Source: Mycobacterium europaeum (GTDB lineage: Bacteria > Actinomycetota > Actinomycetes > Mycobacteriales > Mycobacteriaceae). From it: a stretch of 64,000 nt of DNA. The position numbers were made by a program, and so were the translations under genes. The stretch spans positions 124,001-188,000 of the forward strand of contig NZ_LQOU01000009.1 of the NCBI RefSeq assembly GCF_002102155.1, read 5' to 3'. Below, piece after piece: positions 12,592 to 20,068 of this stretch (its first letter is position 1; the number at the start of each line of letters is the position of its first letter). The notes below the pieces were generated by a model. That model saw only the letters and a list, made by a program, of their open reading frames with translations, was not told the DNA's origin and did not search any database.

Positions 12592-12610
12592 TACGGTAAG
12601 AGATACCGGA
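12592..12610. promoter_or_regulatory. TACnGTA-N5-TACnGTA site 1 (FadE pair operon)
   Basis: TACGGTA-AGAGA-TACCGGA. It is the same 7-5-7 motif seen at seven other operon heads in the window. On the minus strand TACCGT could be the -10 for the acyl-CoA dehydrogenase operon starting at 12538. Confidence 0.5.
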
Positions 12611-12635
12611 GTTCCGTCGATAGCGCCGTTCGCCG

Positions 12636-13607
12636 CTATATGGCGAACACGCGCCGCAGCGTGCGCGCGTGCAAGGCCCGGTTCTCCCGAGAAACAACCC
12701 AATCGGGAACCAGCGAGTCGAATCCGTTGAATGCCGCTGCGATGACGTGCAATTCGGTGTGCACGTAGGCGTGCAACAGCCTGTTCGCATAGTCGATGGC
12801 TTCGTCGCGGCACGGATCGATCTCCGCGCAGCTGATGAACGTGGGCGGCAAGCCCTCGAGGTTCGCCCGGTGCGCGGGGACGTGTTGACCGGTGGCGCCC
12901 GCGTGCCCGAGGTAATGACCCCACGCCCGGCTCACCGCCGGCCCGTTGAGCCCGGGCGTGCGCTGGAACTCGCGCCGCGACTGGGTGGCGTCGGAGTCGA
13001 GCATCGGCTGGTGCAGGATCTGCACCAGGATCTGCGGGCCTTCGTCGTCGAACATGCGCTGACCCAGGCCCGCGACCAGAGCCGCACCCGCGTCGCGGCC
13101 CATCACCGCGATGCGGTTGACGTCCACGTTCAGCGCTGCGCAATTGCGGATGGCGTAATAGAAGCCCGCCTCGACGTCGTCCAATGCCGCCGGGCAGGGA
13201 TGCTCGGGCGCGAGCCGGTAGTCGACGGATATCAGCAGGCAGCCGCCCTCCCTGGCGAGCTCTGCGCATTGCGCGTGGTCGGTGTCGAGGTTGCCGGTCA
13301 CGAAGCCGCCTCCGTGGGCGTACAGGACGAGGGGGGAACCCGATCCCCCTCGATCCAGGTCGGGACCGCGGTAGAGACGAAGGTTCAGCTGGTGGCCGCC
13401 CGGGCCGGTGATGGTGCGCGTTTCGATGGCCACACCCTCGGTGTCGGCCGCCGCGGCGCGCTCGGCGGCGCGCCGGTTGGCGTGTTCGCGTTCGGCGGGC
13501 AGCGTTTCGGCACGGAATTCGACGACGCCGAGCGCGGTGGCGGCCTCCCGGAGCACCGGGTCGATGCGGGTAAGGCCCTGCGGCCGCGACAGATTCGTCT
13601 GTGTCAT
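12636..13607 (-). CDS. alpha/beta hydrolase of the hormone-sensitive-lipase family lacking its catalytic Ser and His
   Basis: This 323-residue protein has the full HSL/esterase fold, with oxyanion motif H98-GGG and a conserved SVDYRLAPEHPCPAAL segment. The GDSAG nucleophile elbow reads G170-R-D172-A-G174, so the serine is replaced by aspartate. The usual AFHGFD at the end reads AFN294GFD, so the histidine is asparagine. The acid of the triad (D264 in AEIDPCRDE) is kept. The frame is open and intact throughout, so it is not an obvious pseudogene. It is probably a non-hydrolytic binding or regulatory protein, or an enzyme with altered chemistry. It lies upstream of the FadE pair on the same strand. 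Confidence 0.85.
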   Translation of the reverse strand: MTQTNLSRPQGLTRIDPVLREAATALGVVEFRAETLPAEREHANRRAAERAAAADTEGVAIETRTITGPGGHQLNLRLYRGPDLDRGGSGSPLVLYAHGGGFVTGNLDTDHAQCAELAREGGCLLISVDYRLAPEHPCPAALDDVEAGFYYAIRNCAALNVDVNRIAVMGRDAGAALVAGLGQRMFDDEGPQILVQILHQPMLDSDATQSRREFQRTPGLNGPAVSRAWGHYLGHAGATGQHVPAHRANLEGLPPTFISCAEIDPCRDEAIDYANRLLHAYVHTELHVIAAAFNGFDSLVPDWVVSRENRALHARTLRRVFAI

Positions 13608-13745
13608 GCCTTCTCGTCTTCCGGGCTCATGGATTGCGGTTTCGTCCGGTCCCGGCGCGAGGGGCGCCGGAAACCCTCTTCAAGGTAGACCCGCGATTCC
13701 GTGCGGCAAAAGACGCGGTGTTTCACCCTTGAGCGCTGCCCGGAT

Positions 13746-14903
13746 TCACCGTTCTCCGGGGAGCGCCTTGACCGTCGCCGGTAGCCCATACAGAGCGGTC
13801 GCATTGCCGCGCATGATCCGCTCCCGTTGGTCGGGCGGGAACCGGTTGATCGCGTAGGTCGGCGAGTCGTAGCTCCAATGCGGGTAGTCCGTCGAGAACA
13901 TCAGGTTGTCGCCCAGATCCATCATTTCCAGGTACTCGCGGAATTGCACGGTGTCAGCGTCTTCCAGCGGCTGGGTGGTGAACCGAACGTGTTCTCGCAC
14001 ATACTCCGACGGGCGGCGCCGCACGTGGGGCAGGTCGCCGCGGCGGGCTTCCCAGATGCGATCCATCCGCGACATCACGGGCATCGCCCAGGTGAATCCG
14101 CCTTCGACGAACACGACCCGCAGCTCGGGGTGGCGGTCGAACGCGCCGTCGAACACCAGGCTCATCAGGTGCGAGACGTACAGCAGGGGCCAGGAGGCGA
14201 AGAAGTCGTGCCAGTGCGCGGGATTGCCGACCGGATACAGCGGGATCAGCTCGAACGGCGTCTGCCCCATCAGGTGGGTAGCCACCGGGAATCCGTTGCG
14301 CGCCGCGGCCTCGTAGAGCGGGTCGAAATGTGGGTTGCCGAAGGGAATCCCACGGGTCTGCGGTGTCATCAGCACCTGGGCCATGTACGGATGTCCCGCC
14401 CATCGTTCCACCTCGCGGGCCGCCTGCTCGGGGGTCTGGGCGCTGACGCTGATGGATCCGCGCCAGCGGCCGTGCCCGTTGTTCTTGTCGAGCCAGACAT
14501 CGGCGAGCCAGTCGTTATAGGCGGATTTCAGAACGTGTTCGGCCTGTGGCAGTTGGGCGTCGCACATCGGCTCCAGCGTTGCGATGCTGACGCCGGCATC
14601 GAGCAGCAGTTGCTTGGCGGCGAACTCGGGGTCGCTGCCCGCGAACCCGCCACCCGGCGGGGCGGCGTCCATCCGCAACGACATGGTCTTGTACGAATCA
14701 GGTGTGTCGTAGAAATGCGGCACCGGCGCGACCGCGTTGCCGGTCGGCCATATCCTGTCCACCCATTCGGGCGCCGCGTACGACTTCAGCACGTCGGTCG
14801 AGACGGGCAACGGGTGCACATCGGTGTCGACGATGGTGACGGCGATTTCGTCGCCGTGGCTCTTAGACGGGTCAGCCGCTCCGACCCGTTCGATCGTGGT
14901 CAT
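13746..14903 (-). CDS. amidohydrolase family protein, intact metal motifs
   Basis: This 385-residue amidohydrolase-2 family protein has an N-terminal DTDVHP metal motif, internal VATHLMG and VSHLMSL histidine segments, and a late STDYPHW aspartate, so its metal site looks complete. Its start overlaps the preceding gene by four bases (ATGA), and that gene encodes a related protein with a damaged metal site. The two may form a hetero-oligomer with one active subunit. The operon order is Rieske protein, degenerate amidohydrolase, intact amidohydrolase. Decarboxylation or hydrolysis of a ring-derived acid is plausible, but the substrate is unknown. Confidence 0.87.
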   Translation of the reverse strand: MTTIERVGAADPSKSHGDEIAVTIVDTDVHPLPVSTDVLKSYAAPEWVDRIWPTGNAVAPVPHFYDTPDSYKTMSLRMDAAPPGGGFAGSDPEFAAKQLLLDAGVSIATLEPMCDAQLPQAEHVLKSAYNDWLADVWLDKNNGHGRWRGSISVSAQTPEQAAREVERWAGHPYMAQVLMTPQTRGIPFGNPHFDPLYEAAARNGFPVATHLMGQTPFELIPLYPVGNPAHWHDFFASWPLLYVSHLMSLVFDGAFDRHPELRVVFVEGGFTWAMPVMSRMDRIWEARRGDLPHVRRRPSEYVREHVRFTTQPLEDADTVQFREYLEMMDLGDNLMFSTDYPHWSYDSPTYAINRFPPDQRERIMRGNATALYGLPATVKALPGER

Positions 14904-15946
14904 CGGACACGCTCCTTCAGCCCGTATAGCTCACTGGCGTTTCGCCACAGCACTTTTTCGCGTTGCGCGGCATCGAGGCCCTCGGCGACGCTCCCCGGCG
15001 CCGAGGTCGACCAATGCGGATAAGCCGAGCCGTACATCAGCAGGTCGGACTTGTTGGTGAACTCCATCCAGCGCTGCGCGTCGCCGGCGTCGGTCGGCCC
15101 GTCGAACGCCGAGGAGCAGAACCTGACGTGGCCGGGCAGGTATTCGCTCGGGTAGCGGTCGACCCACGGCGTCTGATCGCGCATCGACACCCAGAAGGTG
15201 TCCAGCCGCCAGATCAACGGGGTGAGGATGTCGTAGCCGCCGTCGGCGAAGACGAACTTCAGGCCGGGGTGCCTGGCGAACGTCCCCTCGACGATGAGGG
15301 TGGCCAGGTGCACGAAGTAGTTCAGCGGCATGAACGCCGCGTATCCCGGATAGGTGTGGGCGTGCCCGGCGAAGGTGGGTGGATAGTCGACGCCGTTGCC
15401 GCCGTTGATGTGCACCGCCACCGGCAGTCCGTGGGCGGCGGCGGCCTCCCAGATCGGCTCGAACATCGGTTTGCCGTAGGGCTCGCGGGACTGCATCGGG
15501 ACGCCGACCTGTACCAGTTTCGGGTGGCCGGCCAGGCGCTCGATCTCGGCGACGGCTCCTTTCGGGTCTTCGGGATTGACGCGGATGGTGCCCCGGAATC
15601 TGTCCGTGGAATCGGGGTCCAGCCAGCGGTCGAGCAGCCAGTCGTTGACCGCCGCGCAGATCCTGCTGTTGAGAAGGTAGTCGGCGATGTTTCCGCGGGT
15701 CAGCGGGTTGAGGATGGCGTATTCGACGCCCCGTGTGAACAGGTGCCGGCGGACGGTGTCCGGGTCCGATCCCGGGTAGTGCTCCCCGTAGAGGTCTTGC
15801 CGGTAATCGCCGCCGGGTGCCTGATACCACTGCTGTTCGACGTCGGGGATCGATCGCAGTTTGTGGGCGGCCGGCAGGTAGCGCCGGATTTCGGCGTTGG
15901 AGCGGAAATGCGGCTGCACGTTGGCATCGATGATCGACGGGCTCAT
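14900..15946 (-). CDS. amidohydrolase homologue with degenerate metal site
   Basis: This 348-residue amidohydrolase-2 fold protein begins MSPSIIDANVQPHF, where family members read DxDxH, so the first histidine ligand is glutamine. The late metal aspartate of the usual (S/T)DYPHW is alanine (GSAYPHW). Internal segments AVHINGG and FADGGYD remain. The start at 15946 overlaps the Rieske stop (ATGA), and the stop overlaps the next gene (ATGA). Tight coupling to an intact paralogue suggests a non-catalytic partner subunit; alternatively it may bind ligand or another metal arrangement. Confidence 0.85.
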   Translation of the reverse strand: MSPSIIDANVQPHFRSNAEIRRYLPAAHKLRSIPDVEQQWYQAPGGDYRQDLYGEHYPGSDPDTVRRHLFTRGVEYAILNPLTRGNIADYLLNSRICAAVNDWLLDRWLDPDSTDRFRGTIRVNPEDPKGAVAEIERLAGHPKLVQVGVPMQSREPYGKPMFEPIWEAAAAHGLPVAVHINGGNGVDYPPTFAGHAHTYPGYAAFMPLNYFVHLATLIVEGTFARHPGLKFVFADGGYDILTPLIWRLDTFWVSMRDQTPWVDRYPSEYLPGHVRFCSSAFDGPTDAGDAQRWMEFTNKSDLLMYGSAYPHWSTSAPGSVAEGLDAAQREKVLWRNASELYGLKERVR

Positions 15947-16302
15947 GCGGTCAGGTACACCTCCCCGTCGGTGATGTCGACCGGATAGGTGCGGATACGC
16001 CGGGTCGGATCGGCGACGCTCTGCCCGGTGGTGATGTCGAATTCCCAGTTGTGCCAAGGGCATCGAACGATCTGCCCGTCGCGGACGCGCCGCAAGCCGC
16101 CGGGTTCGTCGGGGGCGAATTCGGTGGTGCCACCGAGCAGGCCGAGGCACAGCGGAGCGCCCTCGTGCGAGCAGTAGTTCACGATCGCATACAACTCGCC
16201 GCGCACGTTGTACACGCCCACGCCGAACTTCCCGACGTCGACCAGTTTCATCCCGCCGGGCGGCAGGTCGTCCAGCGAACACACAAATCGCCGCTCGGGC
16301 AC
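15943..16302 (-). CDS. Rieske-type [2Fe-2S] protein
   Basis: This 119-residue stand-alone Rieske ferredoxin-like protein has cluster ligands C44-x-H46 and C81-x2-H84 (YCSHEG and CPWHNWEF). It has no signal peptide, so it is cytoplasmic. It is the first gene of the operon with two amidohydrolases and is divergent from the P450 operon, with a TACnGTA operator between them. It may donate electrons to an oxygenase, possibly the P450 encoded across the intergenic region. Confidence 0.88.
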   Translation of the reverse strand: MPERRFVCSLDDLPPGGMKLVDVGKFGVGVYNVRGELYAIVNYCSHEGAPLCLGLLGGTTEFAPDEPGGLRRVRDGQIVRCPWHNWEFDITTGQSVADPTRRIRTYPVDITDGEVYLTA

Positions 16303-16337
16303 TTACACCACCGCCTCACGACGCCACGCAGCATCAA

Positions 16338-16356
16338 TACTGTGCCCGTTACGGTA
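16338..16356. promoter_or_regulatory. TACnGTA-N5-TACnGTA site 2 (Rieske/P450 divergent region)
   Basis: TACTGTG-CCCGT-TACGGTA. It lies 36 bases upstream of the Rieske gene and 98 bases upstream of the divergent P450, so one bound dimer could affect both operons. A TATGAT at about 16395-16400 is a candidate -10 for the P450 direction. Confidence 0.55.
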
Positions 16357-16453
16357 ACCACGACAAGCCGTTGGGCTTAGTTGCTATTTATACTATGATA
16401 GCGATATTCCCCGCGTATCCAATCCGCTTACCGGCTGTTCAGGAGGAGCGCTG

Positions 16454-17680
16454 ATGACGCTCAGCACCGACCCCGCCAACCAGCCCGTCGCGCTCGACCT
16501 CACCGGCGAAACCAGCCCGTACCCGTTCTTCGAATACATGAGGAGCACGGACCCGGTTTGGCACGGCGCACTGGCGGACCACTCGCAGATGCCCGAAGAG
16601 CTGCGGCCCAACGACGAGTGGGTGCTGTTCGGCTACGACCCGGTGTTCCAGGCGTTCCGCGACGACCGCATCTTCAGCTCCCACAAGTACGACGAGACCA
16701 TCGGTTTGGTGATGGGACACACCATCCTGGCGATGGGCGGCAGGGAACACCACGACCACCGCAACCTCGTGGCCAAGGCCTTCCGCGCCACGGCGCTGGA
16801 ACGCTGGGAGCCGTCGGTCATCGGACCGGTGTGCGATCAATTGGTGGACGAGATCAAAAACGACGGCCACGCCGACCTGGTCAAGGCGGTGACGTTCGAA
16901 TTCCCCACCCGGATCATCTCCACCCTGCTCGGTTTGCCCCCCGAAGATCTCGACCTCTTCCGGCGGTTGTCCCTCGACCTCATCTCGATCCCGACCGACA
17001 TCGTCGCCGGCCTCAACGCGGCGGCGGAGTTGCACGGCTACTTCCTCGAGCAGGTCGAGCAGCGGCGCCGCAAACCCACGAACGACATCATCGGCGACCT
17101 GGTCACGTCCGAGATCGACGGCGAAAAGCTCAGTGACGAGGCGATCATCGCCTTTCTGCGGCTGTTGCTGCCCGCCGGGCTGGAGACCACCTATCGGTCG
17201 TCGGGCAACCTGTTGTACCTGTTGCTGACCCACCCCGAGCAGCTGGCGCTCGTCTACCAGGACCGGTCGCTGATACCGATGGCGATCGAAGAGGGCCTGC
17301 GCTTCGAGACCCCTCTGACGATGGTCATGCGGACCACGACCGAAGAGGTCGAAATCGGCGGCAAGACAATCCCGCCCGACGCGCAGATCGACATGTGCAT
17401 GGGCTCGGCCAACCGGGACGACACCCGCTGGACCGACCCGAACACCTTCGACATCCGCCGGCCGCGACAAGCACACATCGCGTTCGCCGGCGGCATCCAC
17501 ATGTGTCTCGGCATGCACTTGGCCCGGCTCGAGACGCGGGTCATGCTGAACAGCCTGTTCGACCGCGTCAAGGACCTCGCCTTCGTGGCCGACGACGGCA
17601 CCGGCCAGGAGCCCAGGATCGTCGGGCTGACGTTCCGCTCCCCCAACAAGCTTCCGGTCACGTTCTCCCCGGCCGCATGA
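16454..17680 (+). CDS. cytochrome P450
   Basis: This 408-residue soluble bacterial P450 has the I-helix oxygen-binding segment LPAGLETTYR, the ExxR motif in EEGLRFET, and the haem-binding loop FAGGIHMC351LG. GGAGGAG precedes the ATG. It is closely related to the P450 at 35053, sharing the RLLLPAGLETTYRSSGNLLY stretch exactly. The stop overlaps the start of the alcohol dehydrogenase gene (ATGA), suggesting hydroxylation followed by alcohol oxidation. The electron donor is not obvious; the divergent Rieske protein is a candidate. Confidence 0.93.
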   Translation: MTLSTDPANQPVALDLTGETSPYPFFEYMRSTDPVWHGALADHSQMPEELRPNDEWVLFGYDPVFQAFRDDRIFSSHKYDETIGLVMGHTILAMGGREHHDHRNLVAKAFRATALERWEPSVIGPVCDQLVDEIKNDGHADLVKAVTFEFPTRIISTLLGLPPEDLDLFRRLSLDLISIPTDIVAGLNAAAELHGYFLEQVEQRRRKPTNDIIGDLVTSEIDGEKLSDEAIIAFLRLLLPAGLETTYRSSGNLLYLLLTHPEQLALVYQDRSLIPMAIEEGLRFETPLTMVMRTTTEEVEIGGKTIPPDAQIDMCMGSANRDDTRWTDPNTFDIRRPRQAHIAFAGGIHMCLGMHLARLETRVMLNSLFDRVKDLAFVADDGTGQEPRIVGLTFRSPNKLPVTFSPAA

Positions 17681-18834
17681 GAAGCCGCGCGGCCGTCCTG
17701 CACGACGTCGGCGGGCCCTGGTCCGTCGAGGAATTCGAGCTCGATCCGCCCCGCGCCGGCGAAGTCCTGGTCGAGATGGCGGCGGCCGGTCTGTGCCACT
17801 CCGACGACCACATCCTCAACGGCGACATGTCGGCACCCAACGAGGTGATGCGATCCCTCGGCCTGCCGGCCATGTTCCCGACGATCGGCGGACATGAGGG
17901 CTCGGGCATCGTGCGCCAAGTCGGCGATGGCGTGCGCGATTTCGCCCCCGGTGACCACGTGGTGATGTCGTTCGTCGCGGTGTGCGGCCAGTGCCGCTGG
18001 TGCGCGACGGGCATGGAGTACATCTGTGACGTCGGCGCTTTCACCCTGACGCCGGGCATGCCCACCGACGGCACGTTCCGTCACCACACCGCCGACGGCC
18101 GGCCGCTGGGGCACCTGTCCAAGGTCGGTGCGTTCGCCGAACACACTGTGGTGTCGACGAATTCACTCGTGAAGATCGAGCCGCAGCTGCCGTTGGCGCC
18201 ATGCGCGCTGCTGTCGTGCGCCATTCCGACCGGTTACGGTTCGGCCGCCAATCGCGCCGGGGTGCGGGGCGGTGACACCGTCGTCGTCATCGGCGCGGGC
18301 GGGATCGGCACCGGCGCGATCCAGGGCGCGCGGATCAGCGGCGCCGCGCAGATCGTCGCGGTGGACCCCGTGGAATTCAAGCAGAAATCGGCGTTGCGGT
18401 TCGGCGCGACCCACACCGCCGCCACGGCAGCCGAGGCGCAAGACAAGGTGCGGGAGTTGACATACGGCGTCATGGCGGACGCCGTGGTGGTCTCGCCTTC
18501 GCTGATCACCGCCGAGGATGTGCGTGATGCGCTGAAGTTGACCCGCAAGGGCGGGACGTGCGTGCTCACCGGGATGACCTCACAACTGACCCGGTCGGTA
18601 AAGGTCGATCTGCAGGACTTCATCCTGATGAACAAGACGCTGGCGGGAACGATATTCGGCTCGTGCAACCCGAGGGCGGACATCTCGCGGCTGGCCAGAC
18701 TCTATCAAACCGGGCAGCTCCAGCTCGACGAGATGATCACCCGGCGTTATCAGCTCGAGGAGATCAACGACGCCTACGACGACCTTCGCAACGGCAAGAT
18801 CGTCCGCGGCATCATCGATTTCGGGATCAGCTGA
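17677..18834 (+). CDS. zinc-dependent alcohol dehydrogenase, NDMA-dependent-like
   Basis: This 385-residue medium-chain dehydrogenase has catalytic zinc residues C40 and H73-E74, a structural zinc lobe (C103, C106, C109, C117) and a GAGGIGTGAIQ nucleotide-binding turn. The overall pattern (PWSVEEFEL, GLCHSDDH, GGHEGSGIV, YGVMADAVVV) resembles the actinobacterial NDMA-dependent alcohol dehydrogenases, whose cofactor recycling is tied to mycofactocin; that link is inference. The start at 17677 overlaps the P450 stop by four bases. It likely oxidises the alcohol made by that P450. Its 3' end overlaps the convergent SDR gene by eight bases. Confidence 0.9.
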   Translation: MRSRAAVLHDVGGPWSVEEFELDPPRAGEVLVEMAAAGLCHSDDHILNGDMSAPNEVMRSLGLPAMFPTIGGHEGSGIVRQVGDGVRDFAPGDHVVMSFVAVCGQCRWCATGMEYICDVGAFTLTPGMPTDGTFRHHTADGRPLGHLSKVGAFAEHTVVSTNSLVKIEPQLPLAPCALLSCAIPTGYGSAANRAGVRGGDTVVVIGAGGIGTGAIQGARISGAAQIVAVDPVEFKQKSALRFGATHTAATAAEAQDKVRELTYGVMADAVVVSPSLITAEDVRDALKLTRKGGTCVLTGMTSQLTRSVKVDLQDFILMNKTLAGTIFGSCNPRADISRLARLYQTGQLQLDEMITRRYQLEEINDAYDDLRNGKIVRGIIDFGIS

Positions 18835-19564
18835 GTCCCTTTCGGCCCATCACCCGCTGCAATTGGCCGTATGCATCGATGGGGCTGTGCAGCGCCAGAC
18901 CGCCGTCGGCATGCACGACTTGGCCGGTCACCCAGGGCAATTCGAGGACGCCCACGATCGCGCCGGCGACGTCGACGGCGTTCCCGAGGCCGCCGAGCGC
19001 GGTCCGTTCGGACAGGGCCTCCACCCAGCCGGGCAGTTGCTCGGGTTTTGCCAGCATCGGCGTGCGTGTGACACCCGGGCCGACGGCGTTCACCCGGATG
19101 CCGCGCTCGCCCCACTCCGCCGCGGCCACCTTCACCAACATGTCCACCCCGGCCTTGGACACGCAGTAGGCGCCCATATCGCGGTCGGCGAGGGTGCCGC
19201 TGATGCTGGAGACGGCGACGATCGAACCGCCCACCCCGGCGTCGATCATGGCCTGCGCCGCGGCGCGGATCGTCAGCCAGGTGCCCGTGAGGTTGACCGC
19301 CAACACGCGGTTCCATTCCGCGGGCGCCTGCTCGAGCAGCAGGCCCGAGGCACCGACGCCGGCGCAGGTGACGATCCGGGTGGGCGCGCCGTGGTCACGC
19401 ACGGTTTGCGCCATGGCGGCCGACACCGCCTCGGGATCGCTGACGTCGCAGGCGATGTCGGCACCGGCGAGGTCCCACACCACCACGTCATGCCCCGCTT
19501 CGCGCAGTCGCGCGGCGACTTCGCGCCCGATCCCGGACGCGCCTCCGGTCACCAGGGCCGTCAT
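18827..19564 (-). CDS. short-chain dehydrogenase/reductase
   Basis: This 245-residue classical SDR has a TGGASGIG cofactor loop, the catalytic serine in VSSISG, Y-x3-K as YCVSK, and the usual PG motif (AVGPGVTRTPM). GxxGIG with a downstream Asp suggests NAD preference. It follows a VOC-family gene with an ATGA overlap. It probably oxidises or reduces a hydroxy-acyl or cyclic alcohol intermediate of the surrounding catabolic genes. Confidence 0.9.
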   Translation of the reverse strand: MTALVTGGASGIGREVAARLREAGHDVVVWDLAGADIACDVSDPEAVSAAMAQTVRDHGAPTRIVTCAGVGASGLLLEQAPAEWNRVLAVNLTGTWLTIRAAAQAMIDAGVGGSIVAVSSISGTLADRDMGAYCVSKAGVDMLVKVAAAEWGERGIRVNAVGPGVTRTPMLAKPEQLPGWVEALSERTALGGLGNAVDVAGAIVGVLELPWVTGQVVHADGGLALHSPIDAYGQLQRVMGRKGLS

Positions 19565-20001
19565 TGCGCAGGTCCGATCAGCTCAACCAGTACGCCATCG
19601 GGCGCCGTGACGACGGCCATCGGCACCGTCTTTCCGCCGGGCGCCGGCATGGTGATTCGATGAACACCGTCGGCGAATCCCAATTCGGCGAGCGTGGCGA
19701 GCGTTTCGTCGACGTCACGCTGCAGGGAGAGCAGAAAGAAGCCGTGCCGCGGACGCTGGGGCGGCACCAACGCCTCGTCGGCGCCGGCGAGGACGACCAG
19801 TTCGACGATGCCGGCTTCGGGTGCCTGGGGATCGCCCAGGAATATCGACTGCAACCGGTCGGTCTTGGCGCCGAACAGTTCTGGCCAATCCCCGGTGAAA
19901 GTGTGGTCGAACAGTTCGGCGATTCCGAGGCCGTCGCGCCAGAACTGCTTCGAGCGCTCTACGTCAGCGGTACAGATCGCGGCATGGTGAACACCCAACA
20001 T
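19561..20001 (-). CDS. VOC/glyoxalase-fold protein
   Basis: This 146-residue vicinal-oxygen-chelate fold protein has the two beta-alpha-beta-beta-beta halves, starting LGVHHAAICTADVERSKQFW and ending in PDGVLVELIGP. The first histidine (H5 or H6) and the C-terminal glutamate (VELIGP) are the expected metal ligands. It is the first gene of a two-gene operon with an SDR (ATGA overlap). Possible roles include isomerase, epimerase (methylmalonyl-CoA epimerase-like) or dioxygenase; the sequence does not settle which. Confidence 0.82.
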   Translation of the reverse strand: MLGVHHAAICTADVERSKQFWRDGLGIAELFDHTFTGDWPELFGAKTDRLQSIFLGDPQAPEAGIVELVVLAGADEALVPPQRPRHGFFLLSLQRDVDETLATLAELGFADGVHRITMPAPGGKTVPMAVVTAPDGVLVELIGPAQ

Positions 20002-20068
20002 CGGCTTCCTCTCGATTGCGCAGCCTGTCCACCATCATGCAACGTCGATCGTTGACGCGGGCGTTCGC

